DNA of 64,000 bases, from positions 1,339,868 through 1,403,867 of the forward strand of contig NZ_JAPDHZ010000002.1 in the NCBI RefSeq assembly GCF_029525555.1. The letters run 5' to 3'. The stretch is from Cohnella ginsengisoli. Lineage in GTDB: Bacteria > Bacillota > Bacilli > Paenibacillales > Paenibacillaceae. A program made the translations under genes and the position numbers. The notes under the pieces are model-generated. The model worked only from the letters and a program-made list of their open reading frames with translations. It was not told the DNA's origin and did no database searches. Below, piece after piece: positions 8,934 through 17,632 of this stretch (its first letter is position 1; every line of letters starts with the position of its first letter).

Positions 8934-9536
8934 AATAGCGTAGAATTGCGCTATTCTTGCTTGCTCGCATTTCAGCCGACCGCTCCCCGCTCGCTTCATG
9001 CTCAGGAATAGCGCAGAATTGCGCTATCCTTGCACGCACGCCCTTCAGCCGACCGCCACACGCTCGCTTCATGCGCAAGAATAGCGCAGAATTGCGCTAT
9101 CCTTGCACGCACGCCCTTCAGTCTTCCCCCACCCTCCCGCCATGCTCAGGAATAGCGCAGAATTGCGCTATACTCACATGCTCGCATTTCAGTCGACCGC
9201 CACACGCTCGCTTCATGCGCAAGAATAGCGCAGAATTGCGCTATCCTTGCACGCACGCCCTTCAGTCTTCCCCACCCTCCCGCTCATGCTCAGGAATAGC
9301 GCAGAATTGCGCTATTCTTACATGCTCGCATTTCAGTCGACCTCCGCCCGCTCGCTTCATACGCAAAAATAGCGCAAAATTGCGCTATACTCTCATACTC
9401 GCATTTCAGTCGACCGCCACCCGCTCGCTTCATGCGCAAGAATAGCTCAGAATTGCGCTATTCTTACATGCTCCTTCTTCAGTCACCCCCCCACCCGCTC
9501 GCGTCATACTCAGGAATAGCGCCAAAATGCGCTATT
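8934..9536. repeat. array of nine 73-bp units each centred on an ATAGCGC...GCGCTAT dyad
   Basis: The 8880-9575 gap carries no convincing gene. It holds nine copies of a dyad with arms ATAGCGC and GCGCTAT around a 5-6 base AT-rich centre (usually AGAAT or AGAATT), starting near 8934, 9007, 9080, 9151, 9224, 9295, 9368, 9441 and 9515. The period is 71-74 bp. Spacers alternate among a few related GC-rich sequences (Ser/His/Ala-rich if translated). Copies 1, 7, 8 and 9 carry arm or centre substitutions. A short plus-strand open frame spans most of it but is a by-product of the repeat. The dyads could fold as RNA hairpins or bind a protein; no function is assigned. Confidence 0.85.
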
Positions 9537-9575
9537 CCTGTATCCACGTCCATCAGTCGATCGCCACGATCACCA

Positions 9576-11753
9576 TCAGCTGCTGAACACCTGAATCTCG
9601 TTGACGCGCGCGTAATTGCTGGCGGCGTCGCCGAGCGTCGCGTACACCCTGATCTTGGAGCCGGTAACCGACGTAAATACATGCGTGCGATGCGCTTGCA
9701 TGTTGCCTGTCACTGCCGGGACGCAATCGACCCAGGCCGTGCCGTTCCAAGCTTGCAGCTGATAGTTCCGCAGCGCGTACCCGCTCGTCGTGAACAGCTC
9801 CACGCGGCCGAACGTCCGGTTCGACCCGAAGTCGATCTGCACCCACTGCGGCATGACCGGCGATGCGCTGGCCCACCCGTTGAAGTCGGTGGAGGCCGTA
9901 CCGTCGTTCGCCTTGGCCGCCGCATAGCCGTTGGCGGTATCCGTCGATGAGGCGGATGCGGTGCCGCCATAGGCAATATTGACCTGATACAGCAGCGTAA
10001 CGGGGCCATATGACCGGTTCCCGGAAACGCCGATATTCCAGCCGGATCCGTTGTTGTATACCGAGCCGTTTACCGTCCCAAATCCTAGCGCGATCGTCGT
10101 ATTGTCGCCGTACCACTGATCGCCGCCGGCATCTTCGGTCGTTACAAGCAGATAGGAAGCTCCCGGTTGGAGCGTGACGCTTTCCGCCAGCTTGCAATAT
10201 TGGTAACCGAGCGTATCGGGCGTTCCCGCCGACGTCCGGACGCTGCAGGCACCGAGCATCGCCTTGTCGCTGTCCCGGTACAGCTTGAGCGTATGCGCCT
10301 TGTCGTTTCCGGCGGTGAAGCGTCTTCCGAGCCCGTTCACGCTGACAACGCCGGCGCCGGTCGTGAACTTGAAGCCGACTTCGCCGTTCGAATCGTTGCG
10401 CAGCGTGCCCAGCGTTTGCGAAGTGACAAGCCCGGTCCCCGTCGGGGAAGGCAAGGCGGACGGCGCCGTCGGCACGTAGGTTGTGGGCACGGTGTTCACC
10501 GTATTCGCGGCAAGGAAGAATCCGTCGTAAGTTCCGCCGTATGTGCTGCGGCCGCGGCTGTCGTTGAACACGTTATTCGTTACGAGCCCGTTGCCGCCCA
10601 GGAACTGAATCCCTTCGCTGCTGTTGCCCGGATTCGTGCCGTAATGGCTGATCACGTTATTTTCAATGACCGAATCGATATCCGGCAAACTCGAATTGTT
10701 GAAGTGGAAAATGCCGGCCCCCGCCGTATCGTGAATGTTCATACCGCGCAGCGAAATGTTTTTGCCGACGCCTTCGAAGTCGAAGCCGACGCCGTCGTAA
10801 TTTTGATCGGGATGTCTCGACACGTTCGCGATTTCGCCCCCGATCGCCTCTACGTTCTTGGAATACGCGACCACCATACCGGCCGAACCGAAAGGATTGG
10901 AGACAGCGCCGATATTTTTGGCCGTCAGGTTGGTAAGTGTGCCGCCATCTACGAAGAGGACGTTGAAGCCCCACATGCCTCCTCCGTCGATGGTGAGATT
11001 GTCCATGACGACCTGCTTCGTCCACAAATGCTCGTTTGGATTAAACCCCGAGACTGGCGCCCCGAACCAGGTAGCGGTGTCGCAGTTGTAGAACGTTTCA
11101 TTTTTGATCGTTAAATTCGTAAGCGCCGTCATTCTGCCGGGCGCATTCACCTTGTCGGAATACGCGGGCGATACGGGATCGGCCATCGTCTTGATGCTGA
11201 TGCCGGCGGAGGTATGGTTGTACGTAGCCGGCGCGCTATTGTATGCCGCTGTCATATCGCGAATCGTCATATTTTCGATCCAGATGTAATTCTGGTTGTA
11301 GACATGATCGTATTCAAGCCGGATGCCTTCCCAGGCGTTCTTTAGCTCCAGACCCGCGATTTTCCACCCCGCATATCCGTCGATCAGCACAGCAATAGAA
11401 TCCGTCGTACCGGGTGCGACGACAGGCTTCGCGCCGGTGCCGTATGCGGACAACACAATGGGATTCGCCGCGGTCCCGCTGCCCTTCAGCTTCAGTGCCT
11501 GTCCGGTCCACGTCGCGCCGCTCTTTAACAGAACCTGATCCCCGGCCGCGAACGTCCGGGCATTAACCGGGGTGAAATCGCACCAGGGCGCGGTCGCCGA
11601 TGTGCCTGCCGACGCATTGCTGCAGCCGGCGCCGCTCTGGTTGTTCACGTAGTAGACGGCGGCATCGGCCCGATCCGCGTGAACCGCAATCCCGAACGCG
11701 ATGAAGCCGGCCACCGCTATCATCCATACGGCCAACCGAGATATCGTTTTCAT
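9576..11753 (-). CDS. secreted right-handed beta-helix protein with C-terminal discoidin-like domain
   Basis: A 725-residue exported protein. ATG 11753 has GGGAGGAAG 5-6 bases upstream and gives a signal peptide (basic MKTISR, hydrophobic core, ADRADA cleavage region). Residues about 35-440 show the repeating NLTIKN / VIENNVISHYG / GLVTNNVF pattern of a parallel beta-helix, the fold of pectate-lyase-like and other polysaccharide-active enzymes. A beta-sandwich region follows, then a C-terminal F5/8-type (discoidin) carbohydrate-binding domain (about residues 600-725; WVQIDFGSNRTFGRVELFTTSG). The likely role is binding or cleaving a plant or microbial polysaccharide outside the cell. No catalytic triad can be assigned by eye. 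The dyad array begins 40 bp past its stop. Confidence 0.82.
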   Translation of the reverse strand: MKTISRLAVWMIAVAGFIAFGIAVHADRADAAVYYVNNQSGAGCSNASAGTSATAPWCDFTPVNARTFAAGDQVLLKSGATWTGQALKLKGSGTAANPIVLSAYGTGAKPVVAPGTTDSIAVLIDGYAGWKIAGLELKNAWEGIRLEYDHVYNQNYIWIENMTIRDMTAAYNSAPATYNHTSAGISIKTMADPVSPAYSDKVNAPGRMTALTNLTIKNETFYNCDTATWFGAPVSGFNPNEHLWTKQVVMDNLTIDGGGMWGFNVLFVDGGTLTNLTAKNIGAVSNPFGSAGMVVAYSKNVEAIGGEIANVSRHPDQNYDGVGFDFEGVGKNISLRGMNIHDTAGAGIFHFNNSSLPDIDSVIENNVISHYGTNPGNSSEGIQFLGGNGLVTNNVFNDSRGRSTYGGTYDGFFLAANTVNTVPTTYVPTAPSALPSPTGTGLVTSQTLGTLRNDSNGEVGFKFTTGAGVVSVNGLGRRFTAGNDKAHTLKLYRDSDKAMLGACSVRTSAGTPDTLGYQYCKLAESVTLQPGASYLLVTTEDAGGDQWYGDNTTIALGFGTVNGSVYNNGSGWNIGVSGNRSYGPVTLLYQVNIAYGGTASASSTDTANGYAAAKANDGTASTDFNGWASASPVMPQWVQIDFGSNRTFGRVELFTTSGYALRNYQLQAWNGTAWVDCVPAVTGNMQAHRTHVFTSVTGSKIRVYATLGDAASNYARVNEIQVFSS

Positions 11754-11867
11754 GAATCTTCCTCCCATTCACTATATGGTTGCGCTTACAAATGCAATTG
11801 CAGTTCATGCGGGCGATACGACAATTCCGTCTGCCACACTCAGTATCCGGCAGCGCGAAGAAGGCGT

Positions 11868-11902
11868 ATAGCGCCAAAATTTTGATATTGGCGCTATTTT
11901 TT
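11868..11902 (+). other. hairpin with T-tract carrying the array-type dyad arms
   Basis: ATAGCGCCAA (11868-11877) pairs with TTGGCGCTAT (11888-11897), then T6 from 11897. It resembles an intrinsic terminator on the plus strand and shares ATAGCGC/GCGCTAT arms with the 8.9-9.5 kb array. It lies between divergent genes, where no plus-strand transcript from the left is expected, so a terminator role is uncertain. It may insulate or attenuate transcription toward the AraC gene. Confidence 0.5.
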
Positions 11903-11981
11903 GTGGTTGCGGTCGTCTTTGCCCGCGGAAGATGTAGAATAGATTTAAAGCGCTCGAATTCAAGCAAGGAGACGACCCCCC

Positions 11982-12917
11982 ATGGAACAAAAAAAGGTGG
12001 CGCGCCAAACGATTGGCTTCCGGGAGCTGGCTCCCTACGTCCGTCTCGTTCAGCATATCGCCGGCGACGATCGCTACCGGCTGCCGCCGCGGATCATCTA
12101 TGATTACGAGCTGAAGTTCGTGCTCGAAGGCCGCTGCGATTATGTGATCGAAGGCGTCCATTACGCGATCGGTCCTGGCGATATGGTCGTCTTGCAGCCG
12201 ATGGCGCGGCATTCCTGCGCGGTCCCGCCGAACGAGACATTCCGGTATTATGCCGCGCATTTCGATTTGATCTATATGGGTGACGCCTACAACTTTTCCG
12301 TCGATGACGTCTATCTCAGCCAAGATTACGTGCACGCTCCGTTCATTCCGGATGACCCTGAGCTGACGGAGAGGCCTGTCGTGTCGCTGGCCGAAGTCGA
12401 TTTTCCATGCGTCGTCCCCACGTCCGCCCCGGGCGCATACGAAGCGCTGTTTCGTTCCCTGTATGAGGCGTTCGGGAGCGGACAATACGGCAAAGAGCTG
12501 AGCATGCGCGCAGACCTGCTTCATGTGCTCGCGCTGCTCGTCCGGGAGCTGTCGACGCCCGCGGGGATCAGCATCCGTCACCCGCAGCGCGAACGGATCG
12601 GCCGGGCGGTCCAATGGATGCAGGCCCATTATCGCTCCCAGCTCCAGCTAAGCGATATCGCGGCGTCCGTGCACTTGTCGCCCAGCCGGTTTCGCGCCTT
12701 GTTCAAGGAAGCGACGGGGCAATCTCCGATGGAGATGCTCGTCTCGATCCGTATGGACAAGGCGAAGGAGCTGCTGCTTCACTCGTCGCTTACGGTCGGC
12801 CAGATCGCCGAGGAGGTCGGCTATGCGGACCTGCATTATTTCAGCCGGCTGTTCAAGCGCTGCGAAGGCATGTCCCCGATGCAATATGCGCAGTCCTTGC
12901 GCGCCAGGTTCAGTTGA
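11982..12917 (+). CDS. AraC-family transcriptional regulator with cupin-type sensor
   Basis: A 311-residue protein. The N-terminal half (FVLEGRCDYVIEGVHYAIGPGDMVVLQP, about residues 45-75) is a cupin-like ligand-binding barrel. The C-terminal 100 residues are a double helix-turn-helix with the AraC signature (IAEEVGYADLHYFSRLFKRCEGMSP, split here for reading). It lacks a receiver domain, so it is a one-component sugar or metabolite sensor. AAGGAG lies upstream of ATG 11982. It is followed by the GH99-like gene 100 bp downstream on the same strand and divergent from the beta-helix gene, the two most likely targets. Confidence 0.9.
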   Translation: MEQKKVARQTIGFRELAPYVRLVQHIAGDDRYRLPPRIIYDYELKFVLEGRCDYVIEGVHYAIGPGDMVVLQPMARHSCAVPPNETFRYYAAHFDLIYMGDAYNFSVDDVYLSQDYVHAPFIPDDPELTERPVVSLAEVDFPCVVPTSAPGAYEALFRSLYEAFGSGQYGKELSMRADLLHVLALLVRELSTPAGISIRHPQRERIGRAVQWMQAHYRSQLQLSDIAASVHLSPSRFRALFKEATGQSPMEMLVSIRMDKAKELLLHSSLTVGQIAEEVGYADLHYFSRLFKRCEGMSPMQYAQSLRARFS

Positions 12918-13017
12918 ATCGTCCAACAAGCTCGTCGTATCGTCCAAATACGCGCACCTTCCCTTTGCGTAAACTAAAGTCAGCAACATTCACAATCCAA
13001 AGAACGAAGGTGCGCAA

Positions 13018-14169
13018 ATGACTGACAGCCGCAAACCGGAAGTTGCCGTCTATTATTTTCCGAACTATCATGTCGATCCCCGCAACGAAGCGACGCACGG
13101 CGCCGGCTGGAACGAATGGGAGCTCGTGCGGCGGGCGACGCCGCGTTTCCCCGGACACGAGCAGCCCAAGGTTCCGCTGTGGGGCTACCTCGACGAATCC
13201 AAGCCCGAGACGGCCGAAAAGCAAATCGCCGCTGCGGCCGACCATGGCATCGACGCCTTCATTTACGACTGGTACTGGTACGAGGACGGCGCCTTCCTGA
13301 ACAAGGCGCTTGAGAACGGGTTCCTGCAAGCGTCCAACAACGACCGGCTGAAATTTTCCCTGATGTGGGCGAATCACGACTGGATCAACATTTTCCCGTA
13401 CAAACGCGGCATGGACCATACGCTGCTGCACAGCGGACAAGTGTCGCTGCAGGCGTTCGAAGCGGCCTGCGACTATATGATCGAAAAGTACTTCGGCCAT
13501 CCGTCGTATTGGCGCGTGGAGGGCGGCTTGTACTTCTCCGTCTACGAGCTGATGAGCCTGATTCAAAGCCTGGGCGGCATCGAGCAGACGAAAGCGGCGC
13601 TTGACGGCTTTCGGGTCAAAGTACGCGACGCGGGACTTGGCGAGCTGCATCTGAACGCCGTCGTCTGGGGCATTCAGAATTTGCCCGGAGAGCGCACGCT
13701 CGAAAATCCGGGCGAACGCGTGCGGGAGCTCGGCTTCGACAGCGTCACTTCGTACGTCTGGATTCACCATATCGCGCTGGAATCTTACCCGACCGTCGAC
13801 TATCCGGCCTACGCCAAGATGGCGGAAGCGGATTGGGGCAAGTTCCGCAAGCAGTTCGGCGATTACGGCATCCCCTACTACCCGAACGTGTCCATGGGCT
13901 GGGATTCGAGCCCGCGAACCGTACAGTCCGACGTTCACGCCAATATCGGCTATCCGTTCACGCCGGTTCTGGTCGGCAATACGCCCGAAGCGTTCCGCCA
14001 GTCGCTTGCGGCCGCGAAGGCGTTCATAGAAACGACAAGCGCGGACGTCCCTCCGATTCTGACGATCAACTCCTGGAACGAATGGACGGAAGGCAGCTAT
14101 ATCGAACCGGACACGGTGAACGGCATGGGGTATCTGGAAGCGATTCGGTCGGTATTCGGCAAAAGCTGA
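13018..14169 (+). CDS. GH99/WbsX-like glycoside hydrolase
   Basis: A 383-residue protein without signal peptide. It matches the WbsX-type (GH99-like) family: VAVYYFPNYH at the start, GIDAFIYDWYWY near residue 80, FSLMWANHDW, and the acidic C-terminal motif SWNEWTEGSYIEPD (about residues 355-368), where the catalytic carboxylates of this TIM-barrel family reside. Family members are endo-alpha-mannosidase-like or act in cell-wall and exopolysaccharide metabolism. AAGGTG precedes ATG 13018. It follows the AraC regulator and is probably under its control. The specific substrate is not inferable. Confidence 0.82.
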   Translation: MTDSRKPEVAVYYFPNYHVDPRNEATHGAGWNEWELVRRATPRFPGHEQPKVPLWGYLDESKPETAEKQIAAAADHGIDAFIYDWYWYEDGAFLNKALENGFLQASNNDRLKFSLMWANHDWINIFPYKRGMDHTLLHSGQVSLQAFEAACDYMIEKYFGHPSYWRVEGGLYFSVYELMSLIQSLGGIEQTKAALDGFRVKVRDAGLGELHLNAVVWGIQNLPGERTLENPGERVRELGFDSVTSYVWIHHIALESYPTVDYPAYAKMAEADWGKFRKQFGDYGIPYYPNVSMGWDSSPRTVQSDVHANIGYPFTPVLVGNTPEAFRQSLAAAKAFIETTSADVPPILTINSWNEWTEGSYIEPDTVNGMGYLEAIRSVFGKS

Positions 14170-14312
14170 AGCGAACGAAATGCAAAAATGCCGGCAGGCG
14201 CCGCGTGTACACGCGGCGTCTGACTTCTGTTGTTCCATTTCCGATTTCACGTTGCATCGGGATGCGGATATGGTAATCTATAACCAAACCACCTGAACAG
14301 GAGGGAATTTTA

Positions 14313-14705
14313 ATGGAGCAAGCCTGGAAACCGCCGGGTTTTAACAGCGTCAATCCCTATTTAATCGTCCGGGAAGCGGACCGGTTGATCGACTTTCTGA
14401 CGGAAGCATTCGATGCCCGGCTGATCGAACGGCATACGGACGAGACCGGTGCGGTGCGTCATGCAGCCTGCCGGCTGGGCGATTCCATCGTAGAGCTGAG
14501 CGGAGGCGTGAACGAAAGTTTTCCGCCGACGCGCTGCGCGCTTCATGTGTATGTAGAAGATACGGACGCAACGTACACCAAGGCGCTGAACGCGGGAGCC
14601 AAGCCCTTGTATCCGCCGCAGGATCACGACTACGGCGAACGTTCTGGCGGGGTCGAGGACGACTTCGGCAACCACTGGTATATCGCGACGTTCGGAAAAA
14701 AATAA
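14313..14705 (+). CDS. VOC/glyoxalase-family protein, PhnB-like
   Basis: A 130-residue single-domain protein with the paired beta-alpha-beta-beta-beta modules of the vicinal oxygen chelate superfamily: VNPYLIVREADRLIDFLTEAF at the start and a C-terminal DDFGNHWYIAT ending typical of PhnB-like/glyoxalase-like members. AGGAGG precedes ATG 14313. Its role (metal-dependent detoxification or antibiotic binding) cannot be fixed. It stands alone between the GH99-like gene and a convergent operon. Confidence 0.8.
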   Translation: MEQAWKPPGFNSVNPYLIVREADRLIDFLTEAFDARLIERHTDETGAVRHAACRLGDSIVELSGGVNESFPPTRCALHVYVEDTDATYTKALNAGAKPLYPPQDHDYGERSGGVEDDFGNHWYIATFGKK

Positions 14706-14729
14706 AAGCTGCTCACGGAAGGAGCAGCA

Positions 14730-14767
14730 AAGCGGCCAGCGTCCGGAAATCCGGGCGCTGGCCGCTT
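14730..14767. terminator. bidirectional hairpin between convergent genes
   Basis: AAGCGGCCAGCG (14730-14741) pairs perfectly with CGCTGGCCGCTT (14756-14767), a 12-bp stem with a 14-base loop that itself contains TCCGG/CCGG. It lies between the stop of the VOC gene and the stop of the DUF998 gene. A second small hairpin (GCTGCTC/GAGCAGC) precedes it. The T-tracts are poor, so it may act partly as a transcript-end stabiliser. Confidence 0.65.
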
Positions 14768-14777
14768 AAACGTTAGA

Positions 14778-15440
14778 TCATTCTTGTGCCAGCTTAATAT
14801 AACGGCGGCCCACCGACACGATCCAAGCAACGTACGACACTAGCAGAAGCCTGCCGACAAAACCTGCATATACGCCAGGACCGAACACGCCGTCTCTAGG
14901 GAGAAACAACATGAAGGCGAACATGAGAGCCAACGTAATCGCCGATGTTACAATCAGTCTTACCCGTACTCTTTGCCAGGATTCCTTCCGGATTAAGGCG
15001 AAACTCAGCACTAACGCCGCGACCGGCGTATAGTCGAGGGAAGCGCCCAGGACGTGCATGCGGCCGCTGAACGTTGCATGCTGCTGATAGGCGGCAATAG
15101 GATCCGTCACATATACGCCTGCCAGAAACAATCCGGCGGCGCTGATCCATAAAATAATCAATCCGATATAGGCAACAATCGAACGCTGCTGCGATAGGAT
15201 TACGAAACCGATAGAAGCCAGGCTGGCCGCGATCAGAAAAAATGAGAGCTGCATCATCCATCCGAATGATCCCAAGGCGTACTCGCTGATAAACCGCCAG
15301 GTCGGATCAAACTCAGGCTCCAGAATGTGCAAGCTCGTCAAAAGAAAGACGAACAGGAAGCCGGAGGCAATCGAAAATCTGGCGGTCCAAATAGCGAAGG
15401 CGGCATGCGGTGTGCTATCGACTCGCGCCCGTCCGCTCAT
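14778..15440 (-). CDS. DUF998-family membrane protein
   Basis: A 220-residue protein with six predicted membrane segments and the early motif FISEYALGSFGWMM, characteristic of the DUF998 family (function unknown). Its ATG overlaps the TGA of the upstream SRPBCC gene by ATGA (15437-15440), so the two are translationally coupled. It is the third gene of an ArsR-SRPBCC-DUF998 operon. Confidence 0.85.
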   Translation of the reverse strand: MSGRARVDSTPHAAFAIWTARFSIASGFLFVFLLTSLHILEPEFDPTWRFISEYALGSFGWMMQLSFFLIAASLASIGFVILSQQRSIVAYIGLIILWISAAGLFLAGVYVTDPIAAYQQHATFSGRMHVLGASLDYTPVAALVLSFALIRKESWQRVRVRLIVTSAITLALMFAFMLFLPRDGVFGPGVYAGFVGRLLLVSYVAWIVSVGRRYIKLAQE

Positions 15441-15910
15441 GTCCTGCTCGCCAACAAGGCGGCGAACCGATCGAACAGCTCCAGCATCCCTTCGGTCATG
15501 CCGGACTGAAGCGCGCCGTCGCGAATTCGAATGGACGGATACAACGTCGTTTCCGTTAGCTTCGTTCTGCCGCCAGGCAGCGATTCAAAGGTCACTGTCA
15601 CTAATGCTACCGCATCGATTCCTTCGAATTCGTAAGTATGAACAAGTCTCTCCGGCAAGGTCACTTCATGATAAACCCCGTTATATGCATATTCGTTGCC
15701 GGCAGGATCCCTGCTGATGAATCTCCAGATCCCGCCGCGCGCCGCTTCGAGACTGTCCACCGTTGTTGTCATGACGCTTGGCCCCCACCACTCCGGGATG
15801 AAGGCCGGATCGATCCACATGCGGGATACAAGTTCCCGGGGAGCTTCGAACGTTCGATGGACGATCACTTCCTGTTTGTTCGGCTCCGCAATAATAGTCG
15901 TTTTGGACAT
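15437..15910 (-). CDS. SRPBCC/AHSA1-family protein
   Basis: A 157-residue protein beginning at ATG 15910 with GAGGGAG upstream. It carries the AHSA1-type pattern: VHRTFEAPRELVSRMWIDP, WWGP, and the C-terminal helix MTEGMLELFDRFAALL. These helix-grip proteins bind hydrophobic ligands. An ArsR regulator immediately upstream and an SRPBCC gene downstream is a common arrangement in Firmicutes. The longer in-frame start at 16042 overlaps the ArsR gene and is rejected. Confidence 0.9.
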   Translation of the reverse strand: MSKTTIIAEPNKQEVIVHRTFEAPRELVSRMWIDPAFIPEWWGPSVMTTTVDSLEAARGGIWRFISRDPAGNEYAYNGVYHEVTLPERLVHTYEFEGIDAVALVTVTFESLPGGRTKLTETTLYPSIRIRDGALQSGMTEGMLELFDRFAALLASRT

Positions 15911-15939
15911 GCCGCATTCTCCCTCTTCCTTTTGTCGGT

Positions 15940-16278
15940 TCACGATCCATTCGATTCGTCCCGCTGCGTCTGCGCTTGGTGAAGAAGCGCGTCCAATCGA
16001 CTGAACTGTTCTTCCTTGGTATCCTGAAACGATCGCACCCATCGGTCTAACTCGGCAAACCGTTCCTTGCGGATCTTAAAGATCCGCCGATTCGCAACGG
16101 CCTCGACATCTACGAGACCGGCGTCGGCAAGCACCCGGAGGTGCTTGGATGACTGGGGTAGCCGAAGCTGTAGCCGCTCAGCAATTTCCCCAAGCGTCAG
16201 GGCGCCCCCGTCCCGCAGCAGCTCAACGATGCTCATCCGGTTAGGTTCCGCTAGCGCACTCAGCGTGGCCGTGTTCAC
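15940..16278 (-). CDS. ArsR-family winged-helix repressor
   Basis: A 112-residue protein with the ArsR core: LAEPNRMSIVELLRDG, then the recognition helix region LPQSSKHLRVLADAGLV and the wing VANRRIFKI. No cysteine metal site is visible, consistent with the subfamily that partners SRPBCC proteins. I use GTG 16278 because GGAGG lies 7 bases upstream; a TTG 18 bases earlier is in frame but overlaps the ribosome site. It probably autoregulates the operon from the promoter at 16331-16359. Confidence 0.9.
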   Translation of the reverse strand: MNTATLSALAEPNRMSIVELLRDGGALTLGEIAERLQLRLPQSSKHLRVLADAGLVDVEAVANRRIFKIRKERFAELDRWVRSFQDTKEEQFSRLDALLHQAQTQRDESNGS

Positions 16279-16330
16279 GAAGCGTCCTCCTTCCAATTCG
16301 GATTAGGGCTACTTAAGTCTTCCTGAATAC

Positions 16331-16359
16331 AATATACATGCAATAAAGTTTCCTGTAAA
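16331..16359 (-). promoter_or_regulatory. sigma-A-type promoter of the ArsR operon
   Basis: On the minus strand, TTTACA (16354-16359), 17-bp spacer, TATATT (16331-16336). A GGAAATTTCC inverted repeat overlaps the upstream side of the -35 and is a plausible operator for the ArsR protein. Confidence 0.6.
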
Positions 16360-16525
16360 GGAAATTTCCATATAGGGAAAATTAGATTCAATCCCAGTGC
16401 TTTGCCATATCGCCGATATTATTTCTGTGATCGACCATCTTACGACAAAAATGATGGTACACGCCGGCATCCAGCGTCACAACGCCGCTAACATGGTGCA
16501 TTTTTGGGCGTAGACCGAGAGATAT

Positions 16526-17560
16526 TTATCCTTGCACCGGAGATCGGGGATCCCCAGTCCGGATGAAGCGCGTTTGTTCGTCCGCGTCAATCGATGCCTT
16601 GACCGAAGCCAGTATATCTTCGCTTGTTAGAATCGAGTCTCCGCCCTCGAGGCGTCTCAGAAAATCCGCCGTAATCGTAGTCGGGGTATCCAGCTCCACT
16701 TGAACCGGTTGGTCGGTATGCGTAGTGACAAACAGCAGCGGACGAACTTGATCGCCAATCGCGAACGGATCTCCCGACAGCCGGCATTCAGCTACGCCTC
16801 GCGTACCGGCGACGAATATTCTTCCGTCTCCCCATGTCCAGCTTCGCTTGGGCGTATGCCAATCGGCATATAATTGGGCGACCGTGCCATTCTCCATGAT
16901 GACTTGCAAAGCGGCTGCGTCATAGAATTCGGGATACTCCGGAAGGATGCGCTTGACAGCAAATCCTTCCGCATGTCCGACCTCGCTGTTTGTCAACCAG
17001 CGGAGCAGATCGATATCGTGGATGAGCAGGTCCATCATGATGCCTCCGCTCTGCGATTTGGAAAAAAACCACGGCGGACGCTTTTCCGGATTCAACAGAT
17101 GCGGTTTGCGGGTTCCGATGGACACCAATGGCCCGAGTTCCCCACTATCGAGGATCTGCTTCAGCGTATAGATCGGCGGTTGGAATCGTTCCGTAAGGAG
17201 CATGCCTACTTGAATGTCCCCCCGGTCCATAACCGCCTTCAAGCGCCGATATCCTTCCCGATTCGTCACAGCAGGCTTATCGATCATTACGTGCTTGCCG
17301 AGGCGTTCGCATCGCTCGATCACTTCGATTTTCTCGTTGTTGATCGCGGCACTTCCGATCAGCTTCACATCCTCCGCGAGCAGTCTGTCGCATTCGTTAA
17401 GCAGAGCAACCTGATATTGTGCTGCCATTTCCGACGCGAGTCGCGTATTGCGAGGTTCATAGATGCCGGCACAGACATGGCCCAATGAAAGCATTTCCTC
17501 GAGAAAGATACCGATATGCGCATGCTCGCAGCCGAGAATGCCGAACGTCATCTTTTTCAT
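16526..17560 (-). CDS. Gfo/Idh/MocA-family oxidoreductase
   Basis: A 344-residue protein starting at ATG 17560 (GGGAGAAG upstream). The NAD(P)-binding Rossmann fold begins FGILGCEHAHIG; the conserved Lys of the EKP-type motif appears as VMIDKPAV (about residue 95), and SGGIMMDLLIHDIDLLRWL carries the His/Asp pair expected in the substrate domain. It is the last gene of the ten-gene carbohydrate operon that runs leftward from 29701. The substrate is presumably a sugar or sugar acid released by the upstream lyase-like enzymes. Confidence 0.88.
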   Translation of the reverse strand: MKKMTFGILGCEHAHIGIFLEEMLSLGHVCAGIYEPRNTRLASEMAAQYQVALLNECDRLLAEDVKLIGSAAINNEKIEVIERCERLGKHVMIDKPAVTNREGYRRLKAVMDRGDIQVGMLLTERFQPPIYTLKQILDSGELGPLVSIGTRKPHLLNPEKRPPWFFSKSQSGGIMMDLLIHDIDLLRWLTNSEVGHAEGFAVKRILPEYPEFYDAAALQVIMENGTVAQLYADWHTPKRSWTWGDGRIFVAGTRGVAECRLSGDPFAIGDQVRPLLFVTTHTDQPVQVELDTPTTITADFLRRLEGGDSILTSEDILASVKASIDADEQTRFIRTGDPRSPVQG

Positions 17561-17632
17561 GCTTCTTCTCCCTTTATCCAACGAATGATTAAAGCCGTCA
17601 GGAATGAGCTCTCCTTGACGGCTGCTGCTTGG

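Noticed and set aside
8934..9536. A CRISPR array
   Set aside because: The regular 73-bp spacing looks similar, but the spacers are related to one another rather than unique, the repeat is a strong dyad, and no cas genes are nearby.
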